Shown here one piece after another: positions 36,259 through 50,100 of a stretch of DNA of 64,000 nucleotides; position 1 is the first letter of the stretch; each line of letters opens with the position of its first letter. The translations under genes were made by a program, and so were the position numbers. This DNA comes from Lichenostomus cassidix (taxonomy: Eukaryota; Chordata; Aves; Passeriformes; Meliphagidae). The notes beneath the pieces were generated by a model. That model was not told where the DNA came from. It made no database searches and saw only the letters and a program-made list of their open reading frames with translations. Where the stretch lies: positions 76,089,850 to 76,153,849 of the forward strand of contig CM039183.1 of NCBI GenBank assembly GCA_008360975.2, in the 5' to 3' direction.

Positions 36259-39200
36259 CTTAGTATGTATGCATAAGTATGCACATACCTGTGGTGGGAA
36301 CTGGTAGAATAATCACAGAAGTTTTAGTTTTATCTGTTCCGTAATTCTTCTCAGGGGCTTCATATGTCTGGGTGCTATAAGAATGCAAGAAAAACATGGT
36401 CCTTGTTGCAAGGTATCTACAGCTTAAAGCTTGGAGGAAATGTGACATGGACATAAAATGATTGTCATGTTTGACATAAAGACCTATGTTAAAAAAAATA
36501 GGCACCCCAAATTTTTTTTTTTTTACACAATTAGAAGGAAAGAACAAAGAAGTGTTTGTGAAGGTTCAGTGCTTGATTTTTTTAATGCCTGCCTTTATTT
36601 TATTTTAGGTTGCTACATCTGAGTTGCCAGAACACTGCCCTACAGAATTTTGGAGGGTCATTTCTTAATGGATTGCTGCAGCCTCTTAATTTCTCCATTG
36701 ATCCTGTTCCCTGCATCGTGAGAACATTTTAGCCAGCACAGAACCTAGAAAAGTTACATGTAAGTCAAGATTCCAATTCCTTTCTATTTAAAGAAGAAAA
36801 TGAAAGAGAAAGGGTAAAAAAAGAGATCTTGGGGAGGCAAGGTGGAGGCAGTAAATATCACACTTTAGAAAAACACTGTAAAAGCTGTAATTCAACTGCA
36901 AACATTAGGTGGTGAATAAATTGTTATTGAAGTCGTTACTTGCTTTTTTAACCTAAATAGTGATTGTCATTTTGACAGCTTTTCTAAGTGTTCTGCTACT
37001 ACAGCAAACCATAGGAAGAAGTACTTAAAATAGCTCTGTTTGCCCCATTGCTCTAACTACACTTTGTTTTTCTCTGAAACTGGCTATGTGTGTGTACACT
37101 TACCTTGGTGTGCTCTGCCAAAGCTGCACATGCCCCACGAGAGTTTGGTGGCCATCATCTGCCCAACAGGACTGCAGGCACCCCTCTGTTTCTCCCAAAT
37201 TCCTTTTGGGTTCCTGGAGTATTTCCCTTGGAGGAGCCCTGGTGCTGCTTCATTCTTCAGCCTACTTCCCCAAAAGGCTCTGTAAGCATCAGTAGTGTCT
37301 TCACTGCTACCTCCAGCACCTTCCAGGTGGAATAAAGTGCTTCACCTGACTGTAGGAGGGTAAAGAAAGCTGCACAGATCTACTAGGGACTGAGGGGACA
37401 GATTGAGGGGACTGCAGACCCCTTCCTATCTTCTCAGCCAGTGCTTGTTGTGCTTTGATTTTTCTCCCAAGATGGGGAGCAGCTTAGGATGCTGTGCATA
37501 TATTTCATCCCTGATCCCATGATGGCTGAGTCTTCCTCTGAAACCTTGCACAGCCTGAGATAGAATCAGTGGGGAGAAACTGGTTTGACCCTTTGCAATT
37601 TGTCAGCAGTTCTTACCCTAATTCTGTGTTCTGAGGTAGGAGATGCTTCTGGACCATTTTAAGGATGGCATGGATGTAGTGGGCTGTGCTCTGTGGAGGG
37701 TGAGACATCCCAGAGCTGGCAAATTTGGTAAAAGGCTTGAGCACAACCTTATTTCATTAATTTTTAAAACAAAACCAGATCTTTTTGTGGTTAAGAGGTT
37801 TTCAATCCTTGAGATGGTGGTATAGAGCAGCTTGGCAAAGGAAGATACTACAAAATTGTGGTTCACAGGGTGGCACTGTGCATGCTCCTGCCCTTATTTG
37901 TTCACTGCAGTAAAAAATTGATACGATGCAGTTTAATCAGAACAGGGCAGTGAAGCAAACTACAACAGTTCTTACTGGTCAGGTTTTTTTTGAAAGCTTA
38001 CTGACACAATTTTTAATCTTAGGAACTGATCTGTAATACTGCTTCTAAAAAAATTTGAGTGTTTTGGAACCAAAGCATTTACATTAGAAATGTACCTTTA
38101 TTTGGAGTACTTTATTTGCTTATGTGACAGTAAGAGATTTATTTAAAACAAGAAAAGTCTGTTGCAGAAGGAGGATAGGGTTATTTAATGCATATGGAAA
38201 TTCAGTTTTTAAAGAGAGGACATTTTTTTTCTGTTGTGATGAGTATCATAAAAAACAATGGTGAAGTCATAGGCAATGGAGAAAGTCTGGGTAGTAACAG
38301 AATTCACTGTCAAAGAGGCCTTACAAGGTATGAGTTTGGTTTCATTTTCCAAAAAAGGGAGAGTGCTGCCATTTCCTTGGGGGCTTGGCATTATCTGGTG
38401 CAGTTATTAATCAAAGCCCCCATAGCAGGAATCATCTGACTACAGGAAAATTTTGGATTTGGCTTGAAATTTGTTTTTAGTGCTTGTCTTAAGGGAAGAA
38501 AACTTGCAAATGTGAGTTGTAACAGCTAGGCACGCAGAAAAAGCTTGTTTTTCATTAGTCCTACTTAGCACTCTTCCCATGAGGTTTGCAAGCCTTATTC
38601 ACAATTTTTTGCAGGCTTTTCTCATGCTATTTGAAAACCTTATCATTAGGCATCTTGCAAATTCACTATTAAAAACACTTCCAGAGGAACTAACTTCAAA
38701 AGTATCATCATTGTTGGGGGACTTGAAAACGCAGACAGAAATGGGAAAAATCTCTCTCTCATTCCAAAAAATGCATAGGAGGCTTTGTCTCCCTTCTTAA
38801 TAATAATCAGATGTCTCCTTTTCCAAGAACAAAATCAGGTCTGAAGACCAAATGAACTGGAAAACAAATGTGAGAATATAGGAGCCTTCATCAAATACGT
38901 GTTTTTACTTACCTTTCCTTTCCTTTTTTATTTTCTTTCTTTTTTCTCTTTTAACCATGGTTATGTGCTTGAGATATGCATCATTTTTAAAACATGGTGT
39001 GTGCTCTGGCTCCTGGAAAACCCATGCATCACCAGGCCAGGCTGTTGGCTGGGATTGCCCCCATCGACTGTGCAGATCCACGCCGACACAAGTAGATGTG
39101 AGAGCAAACTTATTGCTTATTTGATTTCTCAGTGTTTCCCACTGTCTGGCTATTTTTGATGACAGGCTCTGCTTGTAACAATTAATTTGTTATAGGAATT

Positions 39201-40726
39201 TCCATAGAAAAAAGTGGACTTTCACTTGTTAATTAGCCCTGCTGGAAAGAGCAGTTGCACAAGGTTGACCCAGCTGTAACAGCTCTGTTCTTCTTGCTTT
39301 TCCCAGGGTGCAGTGGGATGAACAAATATGCCTTCCCCCCTTTTCATTTATTATTTTGTTTTTATAATACTTCTAGGATGCTGATTGATATGATCTCCAT
39401 AAAAATAGTACTTACTGATGTGAGAGCTCAAAGCAGAAGGTCCCTTCCTTGTTCTGATGGAACATATTGCAAAACTCTTGTTATGGTGCATGTGCCAAGA
39501 TAGTAAAAAGAAAAAAATACATTTTTCCAGGTTCTGTGGGAATTAATTCTAGGTAGGTTAGACTGAGTGTATTGTCATGTGGGAGTACAGCAGTTGGGGA
39601 GAAGCTGTGCTCTCCACTGAGTGGCTCTTTCTGTTATCCCAACCAGTCATGAATGGCTGAGAATGTACAGAGCTGTGCCTTGGAGCAGCTGCTGGGGCAG
39701 GGCTGCTGGCATCCTAGTGGAGACAGGCAGCTATTCCTGTAGTGAATACTACAGCTATTACTGTAGTGGACAGTAGTGTCCATGCTCTGCTCACATTTCT
39801 CCCTTTGTTTTACCCTGTGTGTTTTCCTTTAAAAGCAGCAAAAAATAACATCCCAATCAATGTCCTTCTGCATCTTATAAAAATACCAGATTTGTACTGC
39901 TTATCCGATGCTGAGAATTCAGCAAGGGCCTATAAGTGCTTTGTACAGGATAAAAAAATAAGGCAACCCAAAACTCAGAAACTTCGTTACACAAATTTTG
40001 TAATTGCTAGGTCTGAGTTCTTCAGAATATTTTAAAAATTTTTTTAGAAAGATTTCATGTAATCTCCTATGACCATCTCTAGACAGATGTAAATAATGTA
40101 AAATTTTAAATATGCAGATATTGGTGGTTAAATGTCTGTCACCTGCCTACAACCACAGCCTGGGAAAAATGTATCTTCTTTAAAATCTGCACTTAAAGGT
40201 CAGATCACTTGACAAAATTCTGAAGGAAATCCGATATCTGAAGGCAAAATTGTATCACTTTGGGCATTGACTTACCAAATACTCTTAACTATCAGTATCA
40301 AACCCTCTTCCCAAGTGCCATGACCATACCTGACGACCACCAAACCACCATACTTGGTGGGTTTATCTTACTGGATGAGAGATGTGGCCATGACTGCATT
40401 TCATTATTTTTCTGATAGGTTTTCCTGCTGGAGTGCTGTTTTCATATGGCAAAGGCATGTTGTTACCCATTTTATGGTACTGGCACGTCAGAACTCTGTA
40501 TTTCATGCACCAGTGTGTGGAGTGGCTCCTGCCGTGGGCACGTTCACAACTTCCCATGGCATCCTGTTCAGTGAGCACTGCCAGCAGCACTGTGTCAGTC
40601 CCTCGGTGTGATCAGGTGCTTCTTGGCACCATCGGTGTTTCTGTACCTGAACCAGGCTGCACCCCCAGCCTGAGTGGCTGGGAACAGCTTTTGATAAGTG
40701 TTTGCTACAAATACATCTGTTGACTA
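36259..40726. other. Unique non-coding sequence
   Basis: No gene was recognised. A pyrimidine tract of T and C runs lies at 38909-38953, and an A/T-run region at about 36489-36530. The 97-codon plus-strand frame at 39742-40035 and the three overlapping frames near 37040-37335 have no domain features. Confidence 0.5.
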
Positions 40727-40831
40727 AATATAATTTTATTTATATATGCAGATGTGTGTGTATATATAAAAATAAAACATATATATTTATAAAATATATA
40801 TATGTATGTATATGATTTTTAAAAATAAAAT
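40727..40831. repeat. AT-rich microsatellite
   Basis: About 100 bp of TATATA, ATATAAAA and GTATGTATAT runs, with one short GTGTGT interruption near 40754. It is simple-sequence DNA with no associated gene. Confidence 0.85.
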
Positions 40832-41082
40832 ACGTGTCTGGAGAAACATATGATATAAAAAGTGCTGGTGAGGCTTCAGGTAGGGCACCTGTGTGTGGAT
40901 GTGAGTGGGTGATGAGCCAGTGTCCCTTCCTGGAGGTTTCTGACCAAGACCCTGGTGTTGAAGGCATCCCCATGGGCACACGCGATGACTGTGGGCTGTG
41001 TAGCCAGGAGGAGCGTTCTGCCTGTGTTTAGCTGCTAACAGCAGAGCAGGACAGCAGTGTTTCTTGCAGTGTAGTAGTCATA

Positions 41083-41420
41083 CAAAACCGAATTACTCCG
41101 ACACCTCTCACCGTGTTGCCACTGACCACAGGTTTGTTTGTTCGTCACCCCAGCGGTGCCACGGGCTGCGTGGGCGCGCGGCGTCACTGATCTGTTTACT
41201 CGGCGTTTCCCATGTGGCCACCGTGTTGTGGCGAGAACTTTTATTTTTTGCTGTGGCAGGTGACAGCCCGGGTGTGTGTGCGTGTGCCAGCCCAAGGGAC
41301 TGAGTCACAGCCCTCCCTCCGCCCGGGGCCAGCGGCACTTCCCCTTTCCCGGCAGGGTGACACGCCGGCCCATCTCCGCAGGACACCTTACCAGCCTGTA
41401 CGTTGCTTTATTATTTTTTT
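41083..41420. promoter_or_regulatory. CpG-enriched patch, candidate regulatory element or small CpG island
   Basis: By hand count, more than 20 CpG dinucleotides fall between about 41087 and 41400, including the run GGGCGCGCGGCG near 41171. The surrounding sequence averages roughly one per 100 bp. GC is also raised, with segments such as CCGCCCGGGGCC near 41320. The lack of CpG decay suggests an unmethylated or selected element, for example an alternative promoter or enhancer, or a recent GC-rich insertion. No clear first exon, TATA box or initiator was identified. The overlapping frames (for example 41212-41637) are not convincing proteins. Confidence 0.4.
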
Positions 41421-41639
41421 TTTACAGAAAAGCCTGAGAGATGGTGACAGCAAGACCAACTTTCTCTGTAACCCAAACCAGCGAAAAGTAAAATCCATCT
41501 CACCACATCAGTTTTGTTTTCACTGCTGGCTCAACCTCTCCTCTCCCTCTGGCAGAGCCCTGCACAGTCATTCAGTGCCCGGCTTGGGGGTGGTGTGGTT
41601 GTTAGCTCAGTGGTGTATGACCCATTTATTTTCATAATA

Positions 41640-41775
41640 CTTAGATACCCGCGCTTCTGCAGCGTTCAGCACACAGGTCCTGCGACCTAAATCCTCGGCA
41701 GAAAAGCACACACCTGATTTCAGCGGCGTGTGCAGAGAGCAGCCGGCTCTGCCCTTGGCTTGTCGGGAGCTGCAG
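41640..41775. promoter_or_regulatory. Second CpG-enriched segment
   Basis: A further cluster of CpGs ('acccgcgcttctgcagcgtt', 'cctgcgacct', 'ctcggcag', 'cagcggcgtg', 'cagccggc', 'tgtcggga') lies about 220 bp past the first patch. The two may be parts of one element interrupted by a T-rich stretch near 41407-41425. Function is unknown. Confidence 0.3.
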
Positions 41776-44700
41776 GAAGGTGATGCACTTTTGGGTCTAG
41801 CGGGCAGTTGATGAGCAAGGGCAGGTAAAGGTACATTTTTCTGGAGCCAGCAGTTTGTCTTCGATCATTTAGTTAAATATTGATTGCTAGCTGATAGGAC
41901 ATGTTTCCTGTTACAATTTACAAAGAGCTGAGATACAAAAGCGTTGTATTGGATCGTTTTCTCACTATAATAACTTGCACTTTCGGTGATAGCAAGATGA
42001 TTAATGGTATGAGATTGTTCACTCTCACCATCTTCAGGCATGGCATCACCCTCCTGTTGGGTTTGGTCTTAAGGTGGACCTTTATTCCTTTATTTCTTTT
42101 TAACTCAGCTAGTTGAATTAGTTTTCTGCGATTTTTCAGATGATAATTAGGTTTGTGCTTGTGTTACTTTCTGTAAATGGAAAAAATCAGGCATAGGACA
42201 CACAGGAGAGTAAACTGGCATTATAGTAGACCTGAGAGTTTTAGGTATCAAATTAAAGAGTAATTTGCAAAGTGACTTGAAGTAAAGTGGATTTAAACAC
42301 AATGAAATCATCCTTGACAGCAATTTGTTTGAAGTTCTTCTACTGCTATGAGTGTAAAGGGATTTTTTTTTTAATTGCCAGTTTCTGGGTAGAGTATTCA
42401 GCATAATTTCTCACAGGTAAGTGAAGCATTAACTCTTTGTACCTCGGCAGTTTGGGCAGTAGGGGAAGAAACTGAGAGGTAGGGGGAAGCACCTTCTCTA
42501 CTTCATCATTTGAAAATCAGTCATTGCTCAGCTAACTTAGAGAAGGACTTTACACTGGTACCGGGAAAAATGTATGAAAATCCAGCAGAACCCTGGACAG
42601 TAGATATGCACAGCATGTAAAAGCTGTCTTCAATGTTTAACAGAATATAATGGCACTCTAGATATAAACTGGAAAAAAAGTAACAGCAACTAGCTAGTTT
42701 GCATCTCTTGTTGAGACGAGCCATGAGTTTTGGGGCTTTTGCATTTATATACTTTTGCTGTAGGTGTTGGAAGTGTGGGTGGCCATGAAAAAGCAGTGGT
42801 TACAATAAGATTTTCCATTTATTGCCCTTTGTGTACAACTAAAAATAAGATTCAAATGCTTCAGCATTTGTAGAGCAAGCGTAATATTTCTCTTAGCTCT
42901 GATGACTGGCTTGCCTGCGGCTTCGGCTCTGTCTGGTGGGTGAGTCCTAGGTTTTAATGCTTGTAAATGGGTCTGTGTTGGGAAGGAGAGTCAGAGATTA
43001 CTTGTGGTGTGGTCTGGCTGTGTTAATTCATCAACTTCTTATTGGAAAAAAAAAACAAAAAGTAGTTAGGCTTAGTACATAAGTAAAAGGTGGTGATGAA
43101 AGAATTTTGGAAGCAGTATTGTTCTGCTGTCTGGAAAAAGCAGCTTTGGAGAGGACTGAATGATCTTTAAAGTCAAAACTTTCAAAACTTCACTGGTTTA
43201 CCTTGGATTGTTGATCCAGAACTTCATCTTCTGGCAAAGAAAAAGTGAAGGGAAAAAAAATAAAGGAAATCTATACAAATCTGCTGAGCTTAAGAAACAC
43301 ATTCTCAGGGTTAACTCTTGGATGATAAAATCCTTTTGGTTTGTTTTTTAGGGTGACTACTGAAATATGCTGTCTGATGCTTTTCCAGGTAGCTGCATTA
43401 GTTAGGAATCCACTAAAGCAGTTGCAGTATCTTGAGCTACTAAATGTGTTCTGACCACATTAATTGATATGTCAGCTCATGGCCAAGAGAAATATTAAAG
43501 AGAGATGTCAGTATATGCAGGGAAATTCGTAGCTTCATGGTATCAGCTCTGGTGCTGTCCCAGCTTCTCTCATTAAGTAGCTGTGGCATTTCCAGAGAAT
43601 GAATGTGCCTGTGCATGTCAGGCTTCTCAGTCTGATGTCATTCCTGTGATGGATGAATAGAGAGAGCATCTATCCAAGAGCTGCAGGACCAAAGGTAGAG
43701 GCTGAAAACTTGCTTTCTGTTGTGTTTGGCAGCTTGAGCATCACTGCTTTCTTGTCACTTCATGACCTTCCCAGCTTTGCCGGGCTTGGCAGGGTAGCAG
43801 AAGTGTTGGGCTTGAAAACTGGGCTGCGTAAGACAATAGGTTTTCACTCTGACTAACACCACGTGGTGCGGAGGATGTGGGGTGCAGGGAGCACTTAGAG
43901 GAGCACACACTTGTTCTATGGACTAGTCACGCTGTCAATGGTGAGTCCTTCATTAGGCAATATGAAATCCCTTTAAATCAGCTTGGTGTAGTTCTCCCTC
44001 TTCCTACAAGAGCTCAGTGTCTGTCATTGCTGCCTTACCTTTGCCTTTTTGCTGAAATGTGCCTTTCTGCTTTTGCATCTCTGCCAGCCTGTTGGATGGG
44101 CTCTCGCCTTGATATGAAGTACAAATGGCAAGAGAGCTGATGCAGTAATCAAGACTTCTGATATTTCAGGTGGGAATGGGCAAAACTTCAGCAATTACTA
44201 GTTTCCCCCACAGTGGTTGCTGCAGGGAATTACATTACCTCTGTTACAATCACCTGCATGTCTCAGTCCCGTAGGTGACCAGATGCTGACAAGGGGCGTA
44301 ATCATTTGTTGTTACATTTTTCTGTGGAATTTTCCCTTTTTCAGTACAGTTGTAAAGGTGTTTTTTTTCTCCCCACCCACCTTTCCTTTTCTGCTGCTGT
44401 GCCTGCTGCAGGTGACTTCAAACCTGATGGGTTTCAAGATAATGACAGGAGAGAGTGCAACATGTGCGTCATGTAGCAGCAGCACTCCTGTGCCGATCAC
44501 TGCTGCTGTGCTTTCCAGCGGGATGAGACATGCTGGACTCTGCCAGGGGTATCACCACACAGGCTATTTTTAGAGATGGCACATAGGGCGCATTGTGCAA
44601 CTATCAGTACCCACTGCTGTGCTCTTCATTTTTTCCCTTGTATGGTGATGAGGTTTTTAAGGTGTTTGCCTTTCCCTTGAAGGGACAGAAGGATCTCTGT

Positions 44701-47151
44701 TTGATTTTTTAAACTAATTGTAGAGCTGCTCTGGGGAATCTGTGAAGTTGTGTTTTCTGTACGCAGTTTGAAGGGGACAGTCCTACCTGTGGCCACTAAA
44801 TTAGGATTACTGTAAACGACACAAACAATGTGTTTGAGATTTTCAGCTGAAGAGCTCTAACAGCCGTTCGGGTTGGCAGAGTAGGACTGCTATCTTGGGA
44901 AACTCCCACTTTGTTTTTGGTTTGTTATTTTTTTTAACTTTACCACAGCAAAGAAGCTGTACTCAGGCATTTTTGTAGTTGTCATAAACATTTTCTGTGG
45001 CTCTCAGTTTCTGGAGTCCTTTGAACAGCCATCTCCAACAGGAAGGAGGTCCTGTGAGGCAGTGACAGTGGCAGATGCTGTGGGATGTGGTGCAGCCTCA
45101 CAGTGGGAGCAGAACTGGATACAGCAGCTGACTGGTGGCTTCTGCCTATTGCTGTTGGAGGAGCAGGGCTGGTCAGTCACAGGCTCCTTATTGCATTGCT
45201 CGAATAATGCAAAAACATTAGCAATGGAGATTTGCTGTAATGGTGTATTTTAAGTGCATCTCTGCTCTGCCAGCTTCACTTTTAATGCACTCAGTTAAGG
45301 AATGCTTTGGAGGTTGCTGCTAATGGATGAATCTCCCAGAAAATTGGAATTTTGAAATAAGATTGACACTTTGGAGAGAGAAATATAAATCTAATGAGAG
45401 TATTTCAGCAGAGGTTTGTAATTAGGAATGAATGGAGGGAATTTGTACGCGCAGTCTGCAGAAGGGCACAATGGAAGGTGAAATTGCACCCTCTGTGCTG
45501 AATGAGGGATGAAAGCCAATGTATCAGTGTCATGGCATGACAGTGTAGAGTATAAATGATACTGTCACTGAGTGCTGCAGAAGGTATCAAGGGAATTCCA
45601 CTCCAGTAAATTACATTACTTAGACAGACCTGAAGGCATTGTGTCTGAATGATTGGAGGGAAAAAAGGTTGTCAGCACAAAGTAGAAGATATTATAGAAC
45701 AACTGGCTGCAGGCTTGGAAAGAGGTGTTTTTCTGATGTTTACCATGCAAAGCTTTTCAGATGCTATTTAAATTTCTTTTTTGGTTGAATTACAAATGTA
45801 TTGATGAAGCAAAAGTACTTTTTGAGATGGTGTTTGGAGTGGGTACCAGCCTGCATCAAAAGGTGTGAGCATGCACAGCTCCCATTTTTTCATTAGGAAT
45901 TGGGACTCCTTCAGACTTGAGAAAATTCTAGTCGTGTTCCCAGCTCAAGCAGTGTTTTTTAATGCATTGCTTCATTTCACTGAGGACTCCCTTTTTGGCT
46001 TGGATTTTGCTTATGGAGTAATTCTAGCATAGATTTGTGGGGAGAGATGGGTTGTTAATGCTAACATGATAAGCATTGATAAGCAGCAGCAAATCACAGG
46101 ACACAAACTTTAAGGTCTCATTTAGAGGCATGGTGAAGTCCGTGATGTGAGCACGTGGGAGTATGAAGTCATGGTGACAATGCAGCAAAAATCCAGGGAT
46201 TTGTTCCTTTCAGCATGTATGCACTGATGTATCACCGTGTGTTCCTCACACTGTTCTGCTTTTTGCCCACCAAACCCCACTGTTAATACCAGTCCCAGCC
46301 ACAGTGGAATAGTTCTTCCTCACAATTTTATTCTCTGTAATGACCTATTACATCCACCCGCACAGGGACAGTACCTTAGAGATGGGGTTTAACTGCTTCT
46401 CTGTCTCTGACCTCACACGCAGACAACACCCACAAGCTCCTGTAATTTCCTGGTTTGCTCATGGGTGAGACAGCCCAGCTCCCACAGTTCTCCCAAACTG
46501 CTGCTTGATGATAAAACATCTGTTCCCCGAAGTGGCTGCATTTCATCCTGTGGTACATTATAAGCTCTGTTTGTCTTGGGGCTTTTTGTAAAACTTCAGC
46601 AGTCTTTGTCCTTCTTAAAAACATATTTTCCCACTTGCCTACTCATAAAAAACATCACAGAAAGTACATGCTATAAGTAATGATAAGGGAGCAGGCTTTG
46701 TTCCTCCTCTCCAAAACTTGATTTTTGGCAAAACCCACACAAAGGCAGGAAGATGAACATGCAACACAGCTTTAGCAGTCCATAGAACAGGCTTCTTCAC
46801 ATGGAAATGATGATTCAAGTTGTGGGAGCATTAACCAGAAAATATGGCCAAACTGAACGGTGCTAACTCTAGGAAGGCAGCAGTTCAAATGTGGAAGGGA
46901 TTCAGACCCTACAGCCTGTAGCTGGACACCAAAGCATCAAACCCACAGACCATGTGAAAAAGCAGTCAGGCATCTGTGGAAAAGAAGATGCCTTGTGTGG
47001 GATGGGATTCAATAGTAGAGCAATTTAGTAGTGATTTTGAGATTTTCCAAAATAGCCAAAGGGGAGTGGGAGAAAGCAAAGTGCAATTTCTGTGTATACC
47101 TCCTGCATTAGAACTGGGTTGGAGTGGTCCAGGGTGTAGGACTGTCTCTGT
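41776..47151. other. Unique non-coding sequence
   Basis: No gene or transposon was recognised. The longest frame (44217-44573, plus, 118 codons) is hydrophobic because of T-rich sequence and shows no family motif. Short A-runs occur near 43050 and 43250. Confidence 0.5.
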
Positions 47152-47173
47152 TTGTCTGTCTGTCTGTCTGTCT
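47152..47173. repeat. (TGTC)n microsatellite
   Basis: About five perfect TGTC units follow a diverged TGTC/TGTT start. The array lies within a meaningless open frame and gives it a false Val/Cys/Leu/Ser repeat. Confidence 0.85.
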
Positions 47174-50100
47174 AGATAAAAAGGGGAGTTCAGACATTAG
47201 AGATGTAAAGTTTGTCCTGAGACTATCATTGTCGTGGGAAACTATGTCTGCTTTAGCACCTGCTCATAGTAGTATTAAAAACCTGCTGTCACTCACTTCT
47301 CTTGTGGTATTTTGTGTCAAAAGCTGGCACTTTGACACATCTGGTTTTTGGCAGGTTGGGAAAATAAATGCTTTTTTTCTCATATTTAGTGTTATTCCTG
47401 TGGTCATGATCAAGCCATGTTTTCAAAATGTGGTTCTTTGCAGTCATCCCTCAATACACAGAAGGTCCACTAGTTCTCACAGCCCTAACTACTCATATGG
47501 GGCCATTTTCCTCTTCCCATGCTTGGTCCTGCAGCATGAATGCCATTAACCAGCACCTGTGAAGTCACCAGGGCCATTAAGGGGAGTGATAGGTGCAAAA
47601 CTGGACTTTAAATGCTGCAAGGTACTGTGATTGCAAGAGTGGACTAGAGCAGCAGAAGGAATGACCAAACTGTGCCTTAGGGAAGACTGGGAGACTAAGC
47701 AGTATTGCTTTAACTGAGAGAGATATCGAGCCTGCTCATTCAGATCTGTATCCCCTGGCAAATGAATTTTGTTGTGTAAATGGCTCCCTGCGGTCCCAGA
47801 AGACTATCGCTATCTCTTTCTATCTTGTACAGTGGATTTCTAATAATCAATCTTGGTGCAGGAAAGCTGTGGTTTAGTAAGCATAGCTTGCTAACGAGTC
47901 AGTGGTTTAAGCTTAATTCTCACTCCTAGCACTTTCAATAACACAGGGCTATAAAGTTTGACATTGTAGAAACTTCTCTATGAGTTCTGATTTGCTTGCC
48001 AAAAAATCAGCCTATTACTGTTAATTCACCTCTTATTATTAGTGTTATTAAACTGACGATTGATTTGTAAAAACTTTCATTTGCATGAAGTTCACAAAAC
48101 TGCAATAAAAGACACTTTTGTTCTGCCTTGGTAAGGAGAGAGGAAAAAAAGCAGCTAAATAATGCTAGTTCTAACAGCAGAGATGTTCATATAAAGACAT
48201 GCTCTGAACAATAAGATCGTTTATCCATGTATGACATAAATACATCGGAATTTAAATAATGAGAGATCTTGTGAAATGCAGCAGAAGGCACACACCACTG
48301 GCATTGTGAAGTTTCCCTTCTCTAAAGCCCTGTTCTCAGGGAAAAGCAGCTTTACTTTTGCTTTGAAAATCCATTATCATAAGCCATTTTTAAAAAAAAA
48401 ACGTTTGTCGTAGTGCAATATTAAAGCAATTTTATACCCTAAGAGCAGCTCTTTCGTAAGGTAAAATGCAATCCCATGTGTGTATGTAATTGCAGTTTAT
48501 AATACTTCTCACAGCCCTAATTTTCCCAAAATTAAGAATACCACTAACCTTTTTAGGCTTTCCTTTTCCTAATTGTTTTTTGTTCTCCCTGTCTTTCTTC
48601 CACAAAATAGTCTTTCTTTTAAATCCCTGCTCAGGAGAAAAAAAAAGAAAAAGCACAGAACACTCTCTGCATTCATTGCAAAACACTGCTTGAAGGAAGC
48701 ATTTTAAGAGTTAGGTTAAAAAGTTTCTGCTTCTTTCAAACTACATGGGTGACATTGCTATTTTGGGAGACCACGCCATCTGCTTGTTAACCAGAAAGCA
48801 GGGAAGATATTCCTAGTTCTAGTATAGATTTTTGGGTTGATTCCACATAAAATTCCCAACTGATCTCCACTTGTGTTTGCCCCCTCTATAAGCTAAGGAG
48901 AACAAGGCCACTCATCTCTTCTGCCTTCACAGCTCCCAAGGGAAAGATGCTCAGCTTGTGGTCCTGAATAGGACACAGTTGTTCACAACAAGCACAATTC
49001 ATCGTGACGTATGAGGTCCCTAATTCTTCCCTGCAGGTGTTCATGTCACAAAATCTATGGCAAGGAGTAAAAGAGCAATATAGTGCCCAGGCTTTAATTT
49101 GCCACAGGTGACTGCTACCTGTGGATGAAGAAGAGATCTGGGGGAGGCTTGGTAGGGTTCTCTTGGAAGAGCTGAGTTTTTGTTTGTGTTTGAGTAAGAG
49201 AGGGGGAGGACGTGTTTACTGGGATTTTGCTTGCTTTTGGGGAGGAAAAAAAGCAGAAGGACAAGGTTTCCTGGCCCACAGATTAGACGTCTACCAGGTA
49301 GTGCCAGTGGGGAAAGTGCAGGAGCTAGGAAGGATCATAAGACTGTCCTTCCCTAGGTGGAGAGGAATGGCAGGACGTGTAGTGCACATGGATTGCAGGC
49401 AGAGGTTGACATGAATAGGAGCAAGGTGGAGACTCTAGTGAGTCTGTGAAAATGGCAGCAGGGGAACATGAAAATGTGAGAAGATGTTATTGTGGTTTTC
49501 CGAAGGTGATGAAGACATTTCTCTGAGACAGGAGAGATTTAAGTCTATATTATATTGCTGGAGTATCTGCAAATACATATGTATCATCGTTACAATATCT
49601 TCCTGACTGGCAAAATGTTTCATCCAATCTCTGTTGACAGAAAAGATTGCCTACTGATAATTGCTTTGCTTAAGTGTCTGATAATATGCCAGAAATGAGA
49701 GCATTCTCTGTTAGGTCATCTTTAATTATGCATGTACCACCTGTCAGCTTTAAATCTGGAGAAGATTAGTTTTCTCATTGGATTTAGAGTGGGGAAGAGA
49801 GCCTTCAACAAGAGGACTAGGCTGTTGCAAACAGTGTCTATGGGGGAGTTTCACAAGCAGTCTCCTCATCATCCCTAGTCATGGATACCGCTGTTGGCAC
49901 ATGCGGAAATATTTGAAATATTGCCTAAGCTCACTGCTGTAGCGATGGGTTTCGCAGGAAGAGGATTTCAGACCATCTGTTGCGTTTTTTAGTTTTCATC
50001 TTTCCCCATTTCAAAGGGAGAGGGAGCGCTGAGGTGGGGGAGGACACATGGCAAGTTGTGGCTCCTTCGGCAGTGCTGGGAGGAAATCCTCCCCAAGAGC

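Noticed and set aside
36609..36759. A 151-bp segment with a T-rich acceptor (ATTTTAG) and a GTAAGT donor on the plus strand
   Set aside because: The frame checked hits a stop after about 20 codons and there is no other support. It could at most be a non-coding RNA exon, so it was not listed as a feature.
44401..44425. Similarity between GCAGGTGACTTCAAACCT here and GCAGGTGATCTCAAACCT near 57160, suggesting paralogous exons
   Set aside because: A 16-of-18 match between two sites is expected many times by chance among all pairs in 64 kb, and similarity stops on both sides.
47124..47549. A 141-codon plus-strand frame with a VCLSVC-like N-terminus
   Set aside because: The apparent repeat is made by the TGTC microsatellite and the rest has no family resemblance.
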